From NCBI GenBank assembly GCA_947382875.1, contig CANDBG010000018.1, positions 1-45,992 on the forward strand: a stretch of DNA of 45,992 nt, given 5' to 3'. How positions within the stretch are numbered: the stretch's first letter is position 1; each line of letters starts with the position of its first letter. Positions 31,266-38,697 of the stretch are shown piece after piece. The DNA comes from an uncultured Oscillibacter sp. Its GTDB lineage: Bacteria; Bacillota; Clostridia; Oscillospirales; Oscillospiraceae. A program made the position numbers and the translations under genes. The notes below the pieces were generated by a model. That model had not been told where the DNA came from and searched no databases. It was given only the letters and a program-made list of their open reading frames with translations.

Positions 31266-33853
31266 TGCAGTTTTTGTTTCAGCTCGTAGAGCAGGCTCAT
31301 GGCCTCAATTGGCGTCAGGGTGTCGGGCTGGCAGCGCCGCAGGGCGTCCAGCACTTCCCCCTCGCTGATCGAACCCAGCGAAACCTGTTCCGTTTCCCGG
31401 CGGGGCAGGGCGCGGGGACCGCTGTCCGCTTCCAGTTCCTTCAGGATGGTACGCGCCCGCTTCAGCACCGTTTCCGGCAGGCCCGCCAGACGCGCCACTT
31501 CAATGCCATAGCTGCGGTCCGCGCCGCCGGGGAGAATTTTACGCAGGAAAATGATATCCTCGCCCCGGGTCTTTACCGCGATGTTGCAGTTGACCGTACC
31601 GGGGAGGACGTTTTCCAATTCGGTCAATTCGTGGTAATGCGTTGCAAACAGGGTTTTGGCACGTTTTTTCTCCGCGCAGTGTTCCAGAACCGCCCGGGCA
31701 ATGGACATGCCGTCGTAGGTGGAGGTCCCCCGCCCGATTTCGTCCAGAATCAGGAGGGAGTTTTTCGTTGCACAGCGGAGAATGTCGGCCACCTCCGTCA
31801 TTTCCACCATAAACGTGGATTGTCCGGCAGAGAGGTCGTCGCTGGCGCCTACGCGGGTAAAAATCCGGTCAACCACGCCAATATGGGCGTGGGACGCCGG
31901 GACAAAGCTGCCCATTTGAGCCATGAGAACAATCAGGGCCACCTGTCGCATATAGGTTGATTTTCCCGCCATGTTGGGACCGGTGATGATGGCCGTACGG
32001 CCTTCTTTTTCGCCCATAAAGGTGTCGTTGGGAACAAACAGCGCGTCTTTCAAAACCTGCTCCACCACCGGATGACGTCCGTCCCGGATATCGATGATTC
32101 CGGACTCGTCCACATCGGGGCGGCAATAGTTATTCCGCACCGCCGCCGACGCCAGGGACGCCAGAGCGTCGATTTCCGCCACGGCATCCGCGCTTTTCTG
32201 GATGCGGGCGGATTGGGCGGCGATATCCAGGCGCAGCTGGGTAAACAGCTCATATTCCAGGGCTGTCACCCGTTCCGACGCGGTCAGGATGGAGTGTTCC
32301 AGGTCCTTGAGTTCCTGGGTGATGTACCGCTCTCCGTTGGCGACGGTCTGCTTGCGCACGTAATCCGCGGGCACCTGGTCCTTGAAGGAATTGGAGACCT
32401 CGATGTAATAGCCGAAAACCTTGTTGTAGCGGATACGCAGGGTTCGGATGCCGGTACGTTCTTTTTCTTTGGCCTCCATTTCGGTGATAACGTCCTTGCC
32501 GCCGTTGAGGATGTGCCGGAGCTGGTCCACGTCTTTGTGGAAGCCGTCGCGGATGATGCCGCCCTCCCGGACGGAAAACGGCGGCTGATCATCAATGGCG
32601 GCGGCAATGCGTTCGCCAATGTCCGTCAGGGTGTCCAGGCCGTCCGCCAGCTCGGCAAGGCGGCGGTCAGAGGCCGCAGCGGTATAGGCTTTGACTGCGG
32701 GAAGTTTTTCGATGGCGGAACGCAGGGAAACCAGGTCGCGGCCTCCGGCGGAACCATAGACGATGCGTCCGATTAAGCGTTCCATATCACCCAGGCCGCT
32801 CATGGAGGCGATGAGTTCTTCACGGTTAATGCTGTCGCCCACCAGGGCCGCAACGGCGGAATTCCGGCGGCAGATGCCGGCAGCGTTGAGGAGGGGACGC
32901 TCTAACCAGCTCCGGAGGCGGCGGGCGCCCATTGGGGTACGGGTGCGGTCCAGAACCCAAAGAAGACTCCCTTTTTTCTCCTTGCTGCGGAGGGTTTCCG
33001 TCAGTTCCAGATTCCGGCGGGCAGTCAGGTCCAGTTCCATAAACCGGCCCTGTTCGTAATAGTCCAGGTCGTTGATGTGGGAAAGGTCGGTTTTTTGGGT
33101 TTCGTATAAGTAGTGGAGCAGCCCGCCCAGGGCCATAGCCGCGGCAGGGTTTGGAAGACGTTCAAAGGCGTCGTCGCCAAATTGCTTGCGGATATTTCGT
33201 TCCGATTCCCGAAGGAGAAAGCGGCGTTCCCCGGCGTTTTCAACGCGGCAGCGGAATTTGTCCCGGAGGGTGGATGTCAAACCGTCTTCGGAGGCCGCGC
33301 CGTCGTTGAGGACGGCTTCCGCAGGAGAAAAGCGGCCCAGTTCGTTGATGGTATGTTCCAGACGGTCCTTGCCGGTGAAGGAGGTCAAATGTGTTTTGCC
33401 GGTGGTTACGTCACAGAAGGCGGCTCCGGCCCCTTGGGAGTCCAGGTAGATTCCGCAGATAAAGTTGCTTGCTTTGTCGTCGAGACAGGAGGCGTCTGTG
33501 ACGGTTCCCGGTGTGACGACGCGGATAATGTCGCGTTTGACAAGTCCCTTGGCTTTGGAAGGGTCTTCCATTTGCTCGCAGATTGCCACTTTATAGCCTT
33601 TGGCAATCAGGCGGGCGATGTAGGCGTCACTGGAATGGTATGGAATTCCGCACATTGGGACTTGTTCGGTTTCTGGTTTTGCGTGTTTTCCTTTGTCGCG
33701 GCTGGTAAGGGTCAAGTCCAGTTCTTTGGATGCCAAACGGGCGTCATCGTCGAACATTTCATAGAAATCGCCCAGCCGGAAAAATAAAATGGAATCCGGG
33801 TTGTTCTTTTTTATCTCAAGATACTGCTTCATCATTGGCGTCAGCTCTGCCAA
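31262..33853 (-). CDS. mutS: DNA mismatch repair protein MutS
   Basis: 863 residues of the MutS1 type. It begins at a TTG (33853): AGGTGA lies 8 bases upstream and the family start MAELTPMM fits; the next ATG is six codons in. N-terminal mismatch-reading motif GDFYE (Phe30-x-Glu32), connector and lever domains, then the ATPase: GPNMAGKST, STFMVEMTE and DEIGRGTSTYDG near residues 610-700, and the SYGIEVARLAG C-terminal region. Recognises mispairs and recruits MutL. Confidence 0.98.
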   Translation of the reverse strand: MAELTPMMKQYLEIKKNNPDSILFFRLGDFYEMFDDDARLASKELDLTLTSRDKGKHAKPETEQVPMCGIPYHSSDAYIARLIAKGYKVAICEQMEDPSKAKGLVKRDIIRVVTPGTVTDASCLDDKASNFICGIYLDSQGAGAAFCDVTTGKTHLTSFTGKDRLEHTINELGRFSPAEAVLNDGAASEDGLTSTLRDKFRCRVENAGERRFLLRESERNIRKQFGDDAFERLPNPAAAMALGGLLHYLYETQKTDLSHINDLDYYEQGRFMELDLTARRNLELTETLRSKEKKGSLLWVLDRTRTPMGARRLRSWLERPLLNAAGICRRNSAVAALVGDSINREELIASMSGLGDMERLIGRIVYGSAGGRDLVSLRSAIEKLPAVKAYTAAASDRRLAELADGLDTLTDIGERIAAAIDDQPPFSVREGGIIRDGFHKDVDQLRHILNGGKDVITEMEAKEKERTGIRTLRIRYNKVFGYYIEVSNSFKDQVPADYVRKQTVANGERYITQELKDLEHSILTASERVTALEYELFTQLRLDIAAQSARIQKSADAVAEIDALASLASAAVRNNYCRPDVDESGIIDIRDGRHPVVEQVLKDALFVPNDTFMGEKEGRTAIITGPNMAGKSTYMRQVALIVLMAQMGSFVPASHAHIGVVDRIFTRVGASDDLSAGQSTFMVEMTEVADILRCATKNSLLILDEIGRGTSTYDGMSIARAVLEHCAEKKRAKTLFATHYHELTELENVLPGTVNCNIAVKTRGEDIIFLRKILPGGADRSYGIEVARLAGLPETVLKRARTILKELEADSGPRALPRRETEQVSLGSISEGEVLDALRRCQPDTLTPIEAMSLLYELKQKLQ

Positions 33854-34184
33854 TCAAAATCACCTCACAGAGGGTAGATCGCCATTCGCATGGCTGGTGC
33901 ATTTTGAACCCCCCATTTCTCTTTTCTCTCGCCAGAGAAAAGAGAAACGGGCCGTTCACGGTCCAAAGAGAAAAGAGCGCTTGTTTGGACTGGCGGAAAC
34001 TTTTGACTTGGTGGAAGGGCTCCCGGAAGTCCAATTCGACTTGCCTCTGCGTCTGACTCCGCTGCCGCTGCTGCGGTGCGTGAAAGGGCTTGGCGCTATT
34101 GGGCACTTGAAAAGGCTTGGTCCCTTTTGTTCCTGGATTGCTGCTAAATTGCTTTAATTGAGGTTTTACTGTCTAAAAAATCTT
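33854..34184. repeat. 331-base non-coding stretch with palindromes, possible repetitive element
   Basis: No convincing gene. A perfect 14-bp hairpin stem, TTTCTCTTTTCTCT (33916-33929) with AGAGAAAAGAGAAA (33934-33947), loop CGCC. The right-arm core AGAGAAAAGAG recurs directly at 33967-33977. GTCCAAA (33961-33967) and TTTGGAC (33984-33990) form a further inverted repeat. A similar long-armed palindrome lies at 45074-45101. I read it as a probable dispersed element rather than a gene, but copy number cannot be judged here. Confidence 0.45.
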
Positions 34185-34391
34185 TTACTTCGGCCATTTT
34201 CGACAGATTAGTTCGTCTACGGATACCTCATAAAAATCTGCCAGCGCAATCAGCTTGCTCATGGAAGGTTCTCGTTCGCCGCGCTCATAATTTTGATAGC
34301 CTCGCAAACTCATTTTACACCCTTTTGCCGCTTTTACTTGCGTAAGATTTCGTTCCAATCTTAGCGAAATTAACTTTTCACAAAAATTCAT
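34185..34391 (-). CDS. XRE-family helix-turn-helix regulator
   Basis: 68 residues from the ATG at 34391 (AGAGGAAA 5 bases upstream). A single HTH_3 domain: MNFCEKLISLRLERNLTQVKAAKGCKMSLRGYQNYERGEREPSMSKLIALADFYEVSVDEL, with the recognition helix around SLRGYQNYERG. Typical short phage/plasmid-type repressor. It is divergent from the 84-residue gene and their 84-base gap contains a dyad operator over the other gene's -10 box, so it probably represses that gene and itself. AT-richer than the neighbouring housekeeping genes. Confidence 0.92.
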   Translation of the reverse strand: MNFCEKLISLRLERNLTQVKAAKGCKMSLRGYQNYERGEREPSMSKLIALADFYEVSVDELICRKWPK

Positions 34392-34402
34392 AACATTTCC
34401 TC

Positions 34403-34431
34403 TTGACATGCACATTTGAACATGATATACT
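34403..34431 (+). promoter_or_regulatory. near-consensus sigma-A promoter of the 84-residue gene
   Basis: -35 TTGACA (34403-34408), 17-base spacer, -10 TATACT (34426-34431). One of the best promoter matches in the window, which makes control by a repressor necessary. Confidence 0.85.
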
Positions 34432-34441
34432 TCGAATGTGC
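34410..34441. promoter_or_regulatory. dyad operator for the XRE regulator
   Basis: GCACATTTGAA (34410-34420), 10 bases, TTCGAATGTGC (34431-34441): 10 of 11 positions are symmetric, centred on the -10 box. A further TGTGCAT copy follows at about 34447-34453. Binding by the divergent XRE protein is inferred. Confidence 0.7.
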
Positions 34442-34475
34442 ATATTTGTGCATTGCTGTTTTTGGGAGGTACAAA

Positions 34476-34730
34476 ATGAAAGACTATTTGGATTGCTTAT
34501 ATACATACGTCATGGAACATCGCATTTCGACTTCTATCAAAGATTTCAAGGATTATCAGACCTGTTTGCAAAAATATCGGGATGCATACCAAAAAATCGA
34601 AGAGACCCTGACAGAAGAACAATTAGGTTACTTTTGTGAATTATCCGAAGCCAGAAATAGTCTGGATGGCCTCGAAGACAAATGGTTGTTTGCAGAAGCC
34701 GTCGCACTTGGAAAATGGATGGCCCGTTAA
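34476..34730 (+). CDS. 84-residue helical protein, XRE-controlled (DUF6809-like)
   Basis: 84 residues from the ATG at 34476 with GGGAGGT upstream. Predicted all-helical: MKDYLDCLYTYVMEHRI, a middle Q/E-rich helix (SIKDFKDYQTCLQKYRDAYQKIEETLTEEQLGYF) and a last helix LFAEAVALGKWMAR. The pattern (start with a short aromatic helix, then TEEQ...LSEARNSLDGL, then a final amphipathic helix) recalls the DUF6809 proteins found in clostridial mobile regions; that match is from memory and tentative. Its stop codon shares the palindrome TTAA (34727-34730) with the miaB stop on the other strand. Confidence 0.8.
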   Translation: MKDYLDCLYTYVMEHRISTSIKDFKDYQTCLQKYRDAYQKIEETLTEEQLGYFCELSEARNSLDGLEDKWLFAEAVALGKWMAR

Positions 34731-36133
34731 ACCGGCTCACCGTAGAGCGCCCAGGTGTTGCTGTCTGTAATTTTTACATCTAAAAATTGTCCAACCAGCT
34801 CTGTCCCGCCTTTCAGACGCACCAAACGGTTTCCTTCTGTCCGCGAGGACAACGGAAATTCTGTGTCGCCGCTCTCGCCGTCCGCCAGCACCCGGACCCT
34901 CTGTCCTACATACGCCCGGTGCAGCTTCGCCGACTGGGTGTTCTGTACCTCTAAAAGTGTGTCAAACCATTTCTGCTTTTCCGCCCTGGAAACCGGGTCC
35001 GGCATATCCGCCGCCTTTGTTCCCGGACGTGGACTGTATATGAACGTAAACAGTGCGTCAAAGCCGATTTCTTTCACCAGCGATACCGTATCCATGGCTT
35101 CCGCCTCTGTTTCGCCTGGGAAGCCGATAATCACATCACTGGTCAACACCAGTCCCGGCATGACGCTTCTTGCATACCTTACCAATTCCTGGTACTGCGC
35201 ACGGGTATAACGCCGGTTCATTTCCTGTAAAATGCGGTCGTTTCCTGACTGGAACGGTAAGTGGAGCTGTCTTGCTACATGGCGGCTTCCGGCCATAGTA
35301 TCAAACAGTTTCTTTGTGGCGTCCTTCGGATGGCTGGACATGAAACGAATCCAGAATTCACCGTCTATCTGATCAATTTCCCGAAGCAAGTCCGAAAAAT
35401 CATATTCTATTTCCAGATCATTGCCGTAAGAATTGACGTTCTGTCCCAGGAGCGTAATGTCTTTGTAGCCCTCCTGAACCAGCTGACGGACTTCCGTCAA
35501 GACGGCCTCCGGGTCCCGGCTCCGTTCCCGCCCGCGAACATAGGGCACGATACAATAGGAACAAAAATTGTTGCAGCCGTACATGATGGAAACCCACGCT
35601 TTTACGCCTCGTTCCCGCACAACCGGCAAGCCCTCTGCGATGCAGCCGTGTTCGTCCTGAATGGAGAAAACCCGTTTCCGACTCTCATAAACCTGCCAGA
35701 GTAATTCCGGAAATTTCCAGAGCGCCTGCGGTCCAAAAACCAAATCGACATGGCGGTAGGACTCCCGAATACGGTTTGCTGCCCGCTCCTCCTGCGCCAT
35801 ACACCCGCACAGGATAATGACCTGTCGGGGATTTTCTTTTTTTGTGTGGGTTAATATGCCCAGATTGCCGAAAACTCGCTGCTCTGCGTGTTCCCGTACT
35901 GCGCAGGTATTTACCAGAACCAAATCTGCTTTTTCCGGTTCACTCGTAAAGCAGAAGCCGCAGGCATCCAGCATTCCCATTAAGCGCTGTCCATCGGCTA
36001 CGTTCTGCTGACACCCGAAGGTTTCCACACAGGCGGCGGGCTGATTTTCGCCCCAGAGGGTTCGGATTTTGTCCATAAATTCTCGCTGCCGTGCCAGCTC
36101 TGCCTCTGGCACCAATACATTTTCCCGTTTCAA
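34727..36133 (-). CDS. miaB: tRNA-2-methylthio-N6-dimethylallyladenosine synthase
   Basis: 468 residues. MiaB methylthiolates i6A37 of tRNA with radical SAM chemistry and two [4Fe-4S] clusters, after MiaA. Seen: the first cluster cysteines in ETFGCQQN, LVNTCAVR and LCGCMAQEE, the radical-SAM motif YGCNNFCSYCIVPYVRG, the SSHP segment, and a C-terminal TRAM domain (YVGQRVRVLADG...LVRLKGG). The start is a TTG at 36133 with GAGGG 5 bases upstream; no ATG offers a better site. Behind the promoter at 36175-36203. Commonly adjacent to mutS, but here the XRE pair lies between. Confidence 0.95.
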   Translation of the reverse strand: MKRENVLVPEAELARQREFMDKIRTLWGENQPAACVETFGCQQNVADGQRLMGMLDACGFCFTSEPEKADLVLVNTCAVREHAEQRVFGNLGILTHTKKENPRQVIILCGCMAQEERAANRIRESYRHVDLVFGPQALWKFPELLWQVYESRKRVFSIQDEHGCIAEGLPVVRERGVKAWVSIMYGCNNFCSYCIVPYVRGRERSRDPEAVLTEVRQLVQEGYKDITLLGQNVNSYGNDLEIEYDFSDLLREIDQIDGEFWIRFMSSHPKDATKKLFDTMAGSRHVARQLHLPFQSGNDRILQEMNRRYTRAQYQELVRYARSVMPGLVLTSDVIIGFPGETEAEAMDTVSLVKEIGFDALFTFIYSPRPGTKAADMPDPVSRAEKQKWFDTLLEVQNTQSAKLHRAYVGQRVRVLADGESGDTEFPLSSRTEGNRLVRLKGGTELVGQFLDVKITDSNTWALYGEPV

Positions 36134-36174
36134 AACGGCCCTCGCCCCTTTCAGAAAGACTTGAAATCGAGAGT

Positions 36175-36203
36175 ATCATAGCATAAAAACTTCGAAAGTA
36201 CAA
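36175..36203 (-). promoter_or_regulatory. sigma-A promoter of miaB
   Basis: Minus strand: -35 TTGTAC (36198-36203), 17-base spacer, -10 TATGAT (36175-36180) with TGC before it (extended -10). Confidence 0.65.
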
Positions 36204-36341
36204 GGCTTTTCCCGAATGAAAGGGAATGCTCTGACCAATCCTTGCATCAGCAAACCATGAGAAATTGCGCCTGAAAGAGATGGTGAACACACAGGTCCGC
36301 CCCTGCAGCGATTTAACGGACATTCCTATAAAATACCCCTC

Positions 36342-36370
36342 TTGCAATTGCCGGAGGAAGTTGGTATAAT
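36342..36370 (+). promoter_or_regulatory. sigma-A promoter of glnS
   Basis: -35 TTGCAA (36342-36347), 17-base spacer, consensus -10 TATAAT (36365-36370). Transcription would start near 36377, leaving a leader too short for a T-box, and it argues for the ATG at 36405. Confidence 0.85.
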
Positions 36371-36404
36371 ACCCACCATGATTGAATACGAAAGGACGAG
36401 AGAT

Positions 36405-38087
36405 ATGGCGGATGAGATCAGACCGGCCGAGAGCCGCAACTTTATCCATACCTTTATTGAGGAGGACGTCGGCCCCGGCGGGCAGTTCGAGGGCATGACC
36501 GTCCACACCCGTTTTCCCCCGGAACCGAACGGCTACCTTCATATTGGTCACTGCAAGGCCCTGACCATCGACTTTGGCACAGCGGAAAAATACAATGGTC
36601 TCTGCAACCTGCGCATGGACGATACAAACCCATCCAAAGAAGACGAGGAGTATGTGGAGGCCATCAAGGAGGACATTCACTGGCTGGGCTTTGACTGGGG
36701 CGACCGCTTCTTCTACGGTTCCGATTATTTTGAAGAGGATTACCGACAGGCGGAGGGCTTGATAAAAAAAGGTCTGGCCTATGTCTGCCAGCTGACGCCG
36801 GAGGAATTCAAGGAATACCGCGGCAGCATCGGCGTCCCCGCCCGCAGTCCCTACCGGGACCGGCCCATCGAGGAAAGCCTGGACCTGTTTCATCGTATGC
36901 GGGCCGGAGAATTCCCGAACGGCTCCATGACGCTCCGGGCAAAAATCGACCTTACAAGCGGCAACTTCAATATGCGCGACCCGGTGCTGTACCGCATCAA
37001 CCACCTGCCCCATCACCGGCAGGGCAATAAATGGTGCATTTATCCCATGTACGACTTCGCGCACCCCATCCAGGACGCCCTGGAAGGCGTGACACACAGT
37101 CTCTGCTCCCTCGAATTTGAGGCGCACAGGCCCCTGTATGACTGGGTGGTCGCGCATTGCGACCTGCCCGCAAAGCCGCGGCAGATCGAGTTTGCGCGTC
37201 TGGGCATTGACCATACGGTCATGAGCAAGCGGAAGCTGCGGCGGCTGGTTGAGGAAGGCCGCGTCTCCGGCTGGGACGACCCCCGCATGCCGACTCTCTG
37301 CGGCCTGCGCCGCCGGGGCTATACGCCGCGGTCGATCCGGAATTTCTGCGAGCGGATTGGCGTTGCGAAGGCGGCCAGCGTGGTGGAGTACGGCTTCCTG
37401 GAGCACTGCCTCCGGGAAGACCTGAATGAAACGGCGGAACGTGTGATGGCGGTTCTGCGGCCCATTCGGCTGACCATCACAAATTACCCGGAGGACAAAA
37501 CGGAAACCGTCACGGTGGAAAACAACCCCGTAGACCCTGCCGCCGGAACGCGGGAGGTTTCGTTCTCCCGGAATCTCTGGATTGAAGCCGACGACTTTCT
37601 CCCGGAGCCGGTTCCGAAGTACAAGCGGCTGTACCCGGAGGGACCGGAATGCCGTTTGAAAGGCGCGTATCTCATCCGCTGCACCGGCTGCGTCCGGGAC
37701 GCGGCGGGAAACGTGACGGAAGTTCTCTGTGAATACGATCCCAACAGCCGGGGCGGCGACCCTGCCGATGGCCGTAAGGTCAAGGGCGCGACGCTGCACT
37801 GGGTGGACGCAGGCACAGCTGTGGATGCAGAGGTCCGGCTGTACAGCGACCTGTTCACCGACCCGGACCCGGATGCGGCGGACAAAGATTTCATCGACTG
37901 CCTGAACCCGGATTCCCTGGAAACGCTGACCGGCTGCAAGGTGGAGGCATCCCTTGCAGGCGCCGCCGCGCCTGCAAACTTCCAGTTCCTGCGGCAGGGC
38001 TACTTCTGCTTGGACAGCAAGGACGCCAAGCCGGGACATCTGGTATTCAACCGCAGTGTTTCTTTAAAGGACAGCTATAAAAAATAA
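36405..38087 (+). CDS. glnS: glutamine--tRNA ligase
   Basis: 560 residues from the ATG at 36405, which has an AAAGGA site; ATGs at 36342 and 36378 overlap the promoter or fall at its transcription start. Class I synthetase: PPEPNGYLHIGHCKA (HIGH motif, near 38-52), RMDDTNPSKE, and DHTVMSKRK (KMSKS-type), with the two C-terminal beta-barrel anticodon domains. It charges tRNA-Gln directly. No tRNA-leader control is visible. Monocistronic, closed by a perfect 16-bp terminator shared with the convergent khpA operon. Confidence 0.97.
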   Translation: MADEIRPAESRNFIHTFIEEDVGPGGQFEGMTVHTRFPPEPNGYLHIGHCKALTIDFGTAEKYNGLCNLRMDDTNPSKEDEEYVEAIKEDIHWLGFDWGDRFFYGSDYFEEDYRQAEGLIKKGLAYVCQLTPEEFKEYRGSIGVPARSPYRDRPIEESLDLFHRMRAGEFPNGSMTLRAKIDLTSGNFNMRDPVLYRINHLPHHRQGNKWCIYPMYDFAHPIQDALEGVTHSLCSLEFEAHRPLYDWVVAHCDLPAKPRQIEFARLGIDHTVMSKRKLRRLVEEGRVSGWDDPRMPTLCGLRRRGYTPRSIRNFCERIGVAKAASVVEYGFLEHCLREDLNETAERVMAVLRPIRLTITNYPEDKTETVTVENNPVDPAAGTREVSFSRNLWIEADDFLPEPVPKYKRLYPEGPECRLKGAYLIRCTGCVRDAAGNVTEVLCEYDPNSRGGDPADGRKVKGATLHWVDAGTAVDAEVRLYSDLFTDPDPDAADKDFIDCLNPDSLETLTGCKVEASLAGAAAPANFQFLRQGYFCLDSKDAKPGHLVFNRSVSLKDSYKK

Positions 38088-38096
38088 TATCTGCAA

Positions 38097-38132
38097 AAAC
38101 GTCCCGGTGAGAGGCTTCTCACCGGGACGTTT
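38097..38132. terminator. bidirectional terminator between glnS and khpA
   Basis: Perfect 16-bp stem, AAACGTCCCGGTGAGA (38097-38112) and TCTCACCGGGACGTTT (38117-38132), loop GGCT. A-run on one side and TTT on the other; serves both convergent transcripts. Confidence 0.92.
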
Positions 38133-38136
38133 CCCA

Positions 38137-38367
38137 TCAATCGACAATATCCACGGAAACCTTTGTGCCGAGGCGCTGGGCGTAGGCGCGGACAACTGTA
38201 CGAATCTCCTTGGCGATCCGGCCCTGACGGCCAATCACCTTTCCCATATCGTCCGGGGCCACCCGCAGCTCCAGGGTCAGCTCCTGACTGCCCTGGACCT
38301 CCGTCACAGAAACCGCTTCGGGGTTGTCCACCAGGTTTCTGGCGATGTAGAGCAGCAAGTCTTTCAT
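38137..38367 (-). CDS. khpA: KH-domain RNA-binding protein KhpA
   Basis: 76 residues, a single KH domain with the GxxG loop IGRQGRIAKEI (near 46-56). KhpA with KhpB binds many RNAs and affects cell elongation and wall synthesis in Gram-positives. It is the last gene of ylxM-ffh-rpsP-khpA; the rimM-trmD-rplS genes that follow in Bacillus are absent here. Confidence 0.93.
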   Translation of the reverse strand: MKDLLLYIARNLVDNPEAVSVTEVQGSQELTLELRVAPDDMGKVIGRQGRIAKEIRTVVRAYAQRLGTKVSVDIVD

Positions 38368-38382
38368 GGTCTGCCCTCCGAA

Positions 38383-38622
38383 TTAGAGGACATCCACTTT
38401 TTTCAGCAGCGCCCGGACGGTATCCGTGGGCTGCGCGCCAGACTTGATCCAATTCTGGGCGCGTTCCGTATCCACCTGAATCACGGCGGGGGAAACGCAG
38501 GGGTTGTACGTTCCGATTTCCTCAATGAAACGGCCGTCGCGGGGGAACCGGGAATCCGCAACCACGATGCGATAGAAGGGAGCCTTTTTCGCGCCCATAC
38601 GGCGCAGTCTGATTTTAACCAT
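38383..38622 (-). CDS. rpsP: 30S ribosomal protein S16
   Basis: 79 residues, normal. [25 protein letters not shown]...[13 protein letters not shown] is diagnostic. S16 helps fold the 5' domain of 16S rRNA during 30S assembly. GGAGG precedes the ATG. The 75-base gap to ffh is AT-rich and contains a GCACT/AGTGC hairpin. Confidence 0.98.
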   Translation of the reverse strand: MVKIRLRRMGAKKAPFYRIVVADSRFPRDGRFIEEIGTYNPCVSPAVIQVDTERAQNWIKSGAQPTDTVRALLKKVDVL

Positions 38623-38697
38623 GTGTAAACCTCCAAAAAATCAAAAATTTTTGTTATTTCTATAAATGCTATGCACTTATATGCGAAATCAGTGCGC

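Noticed and set aside
33816-34106. 96-codon frame in the mutS upstream gap
   Set aside because: Translation is a reading of the palindromes and overlaps the mutS start; no ribosome site.
36204-36341. gene or RNA in the miaB-glnS gap
   Set aside because: Only a weak TTCCC/GGGAA hairpin and the two promoters are visible.
36371-36404. T-box leader before glnS
   Set aside because: The promoter places the transcript start about 28 bases from the ATG, too short for a T-box, and no GGTGG-type motif is present.
35940-38039. 699-codon open frame on the minus strand opposite glnS and the miaB-glnS gap
   Set aside because: It is antisense to a clear glnS with intact motifs, spans the glnS promoter, and its translation is repetitive and domain-free; GC-rich third positions keep such frames open.
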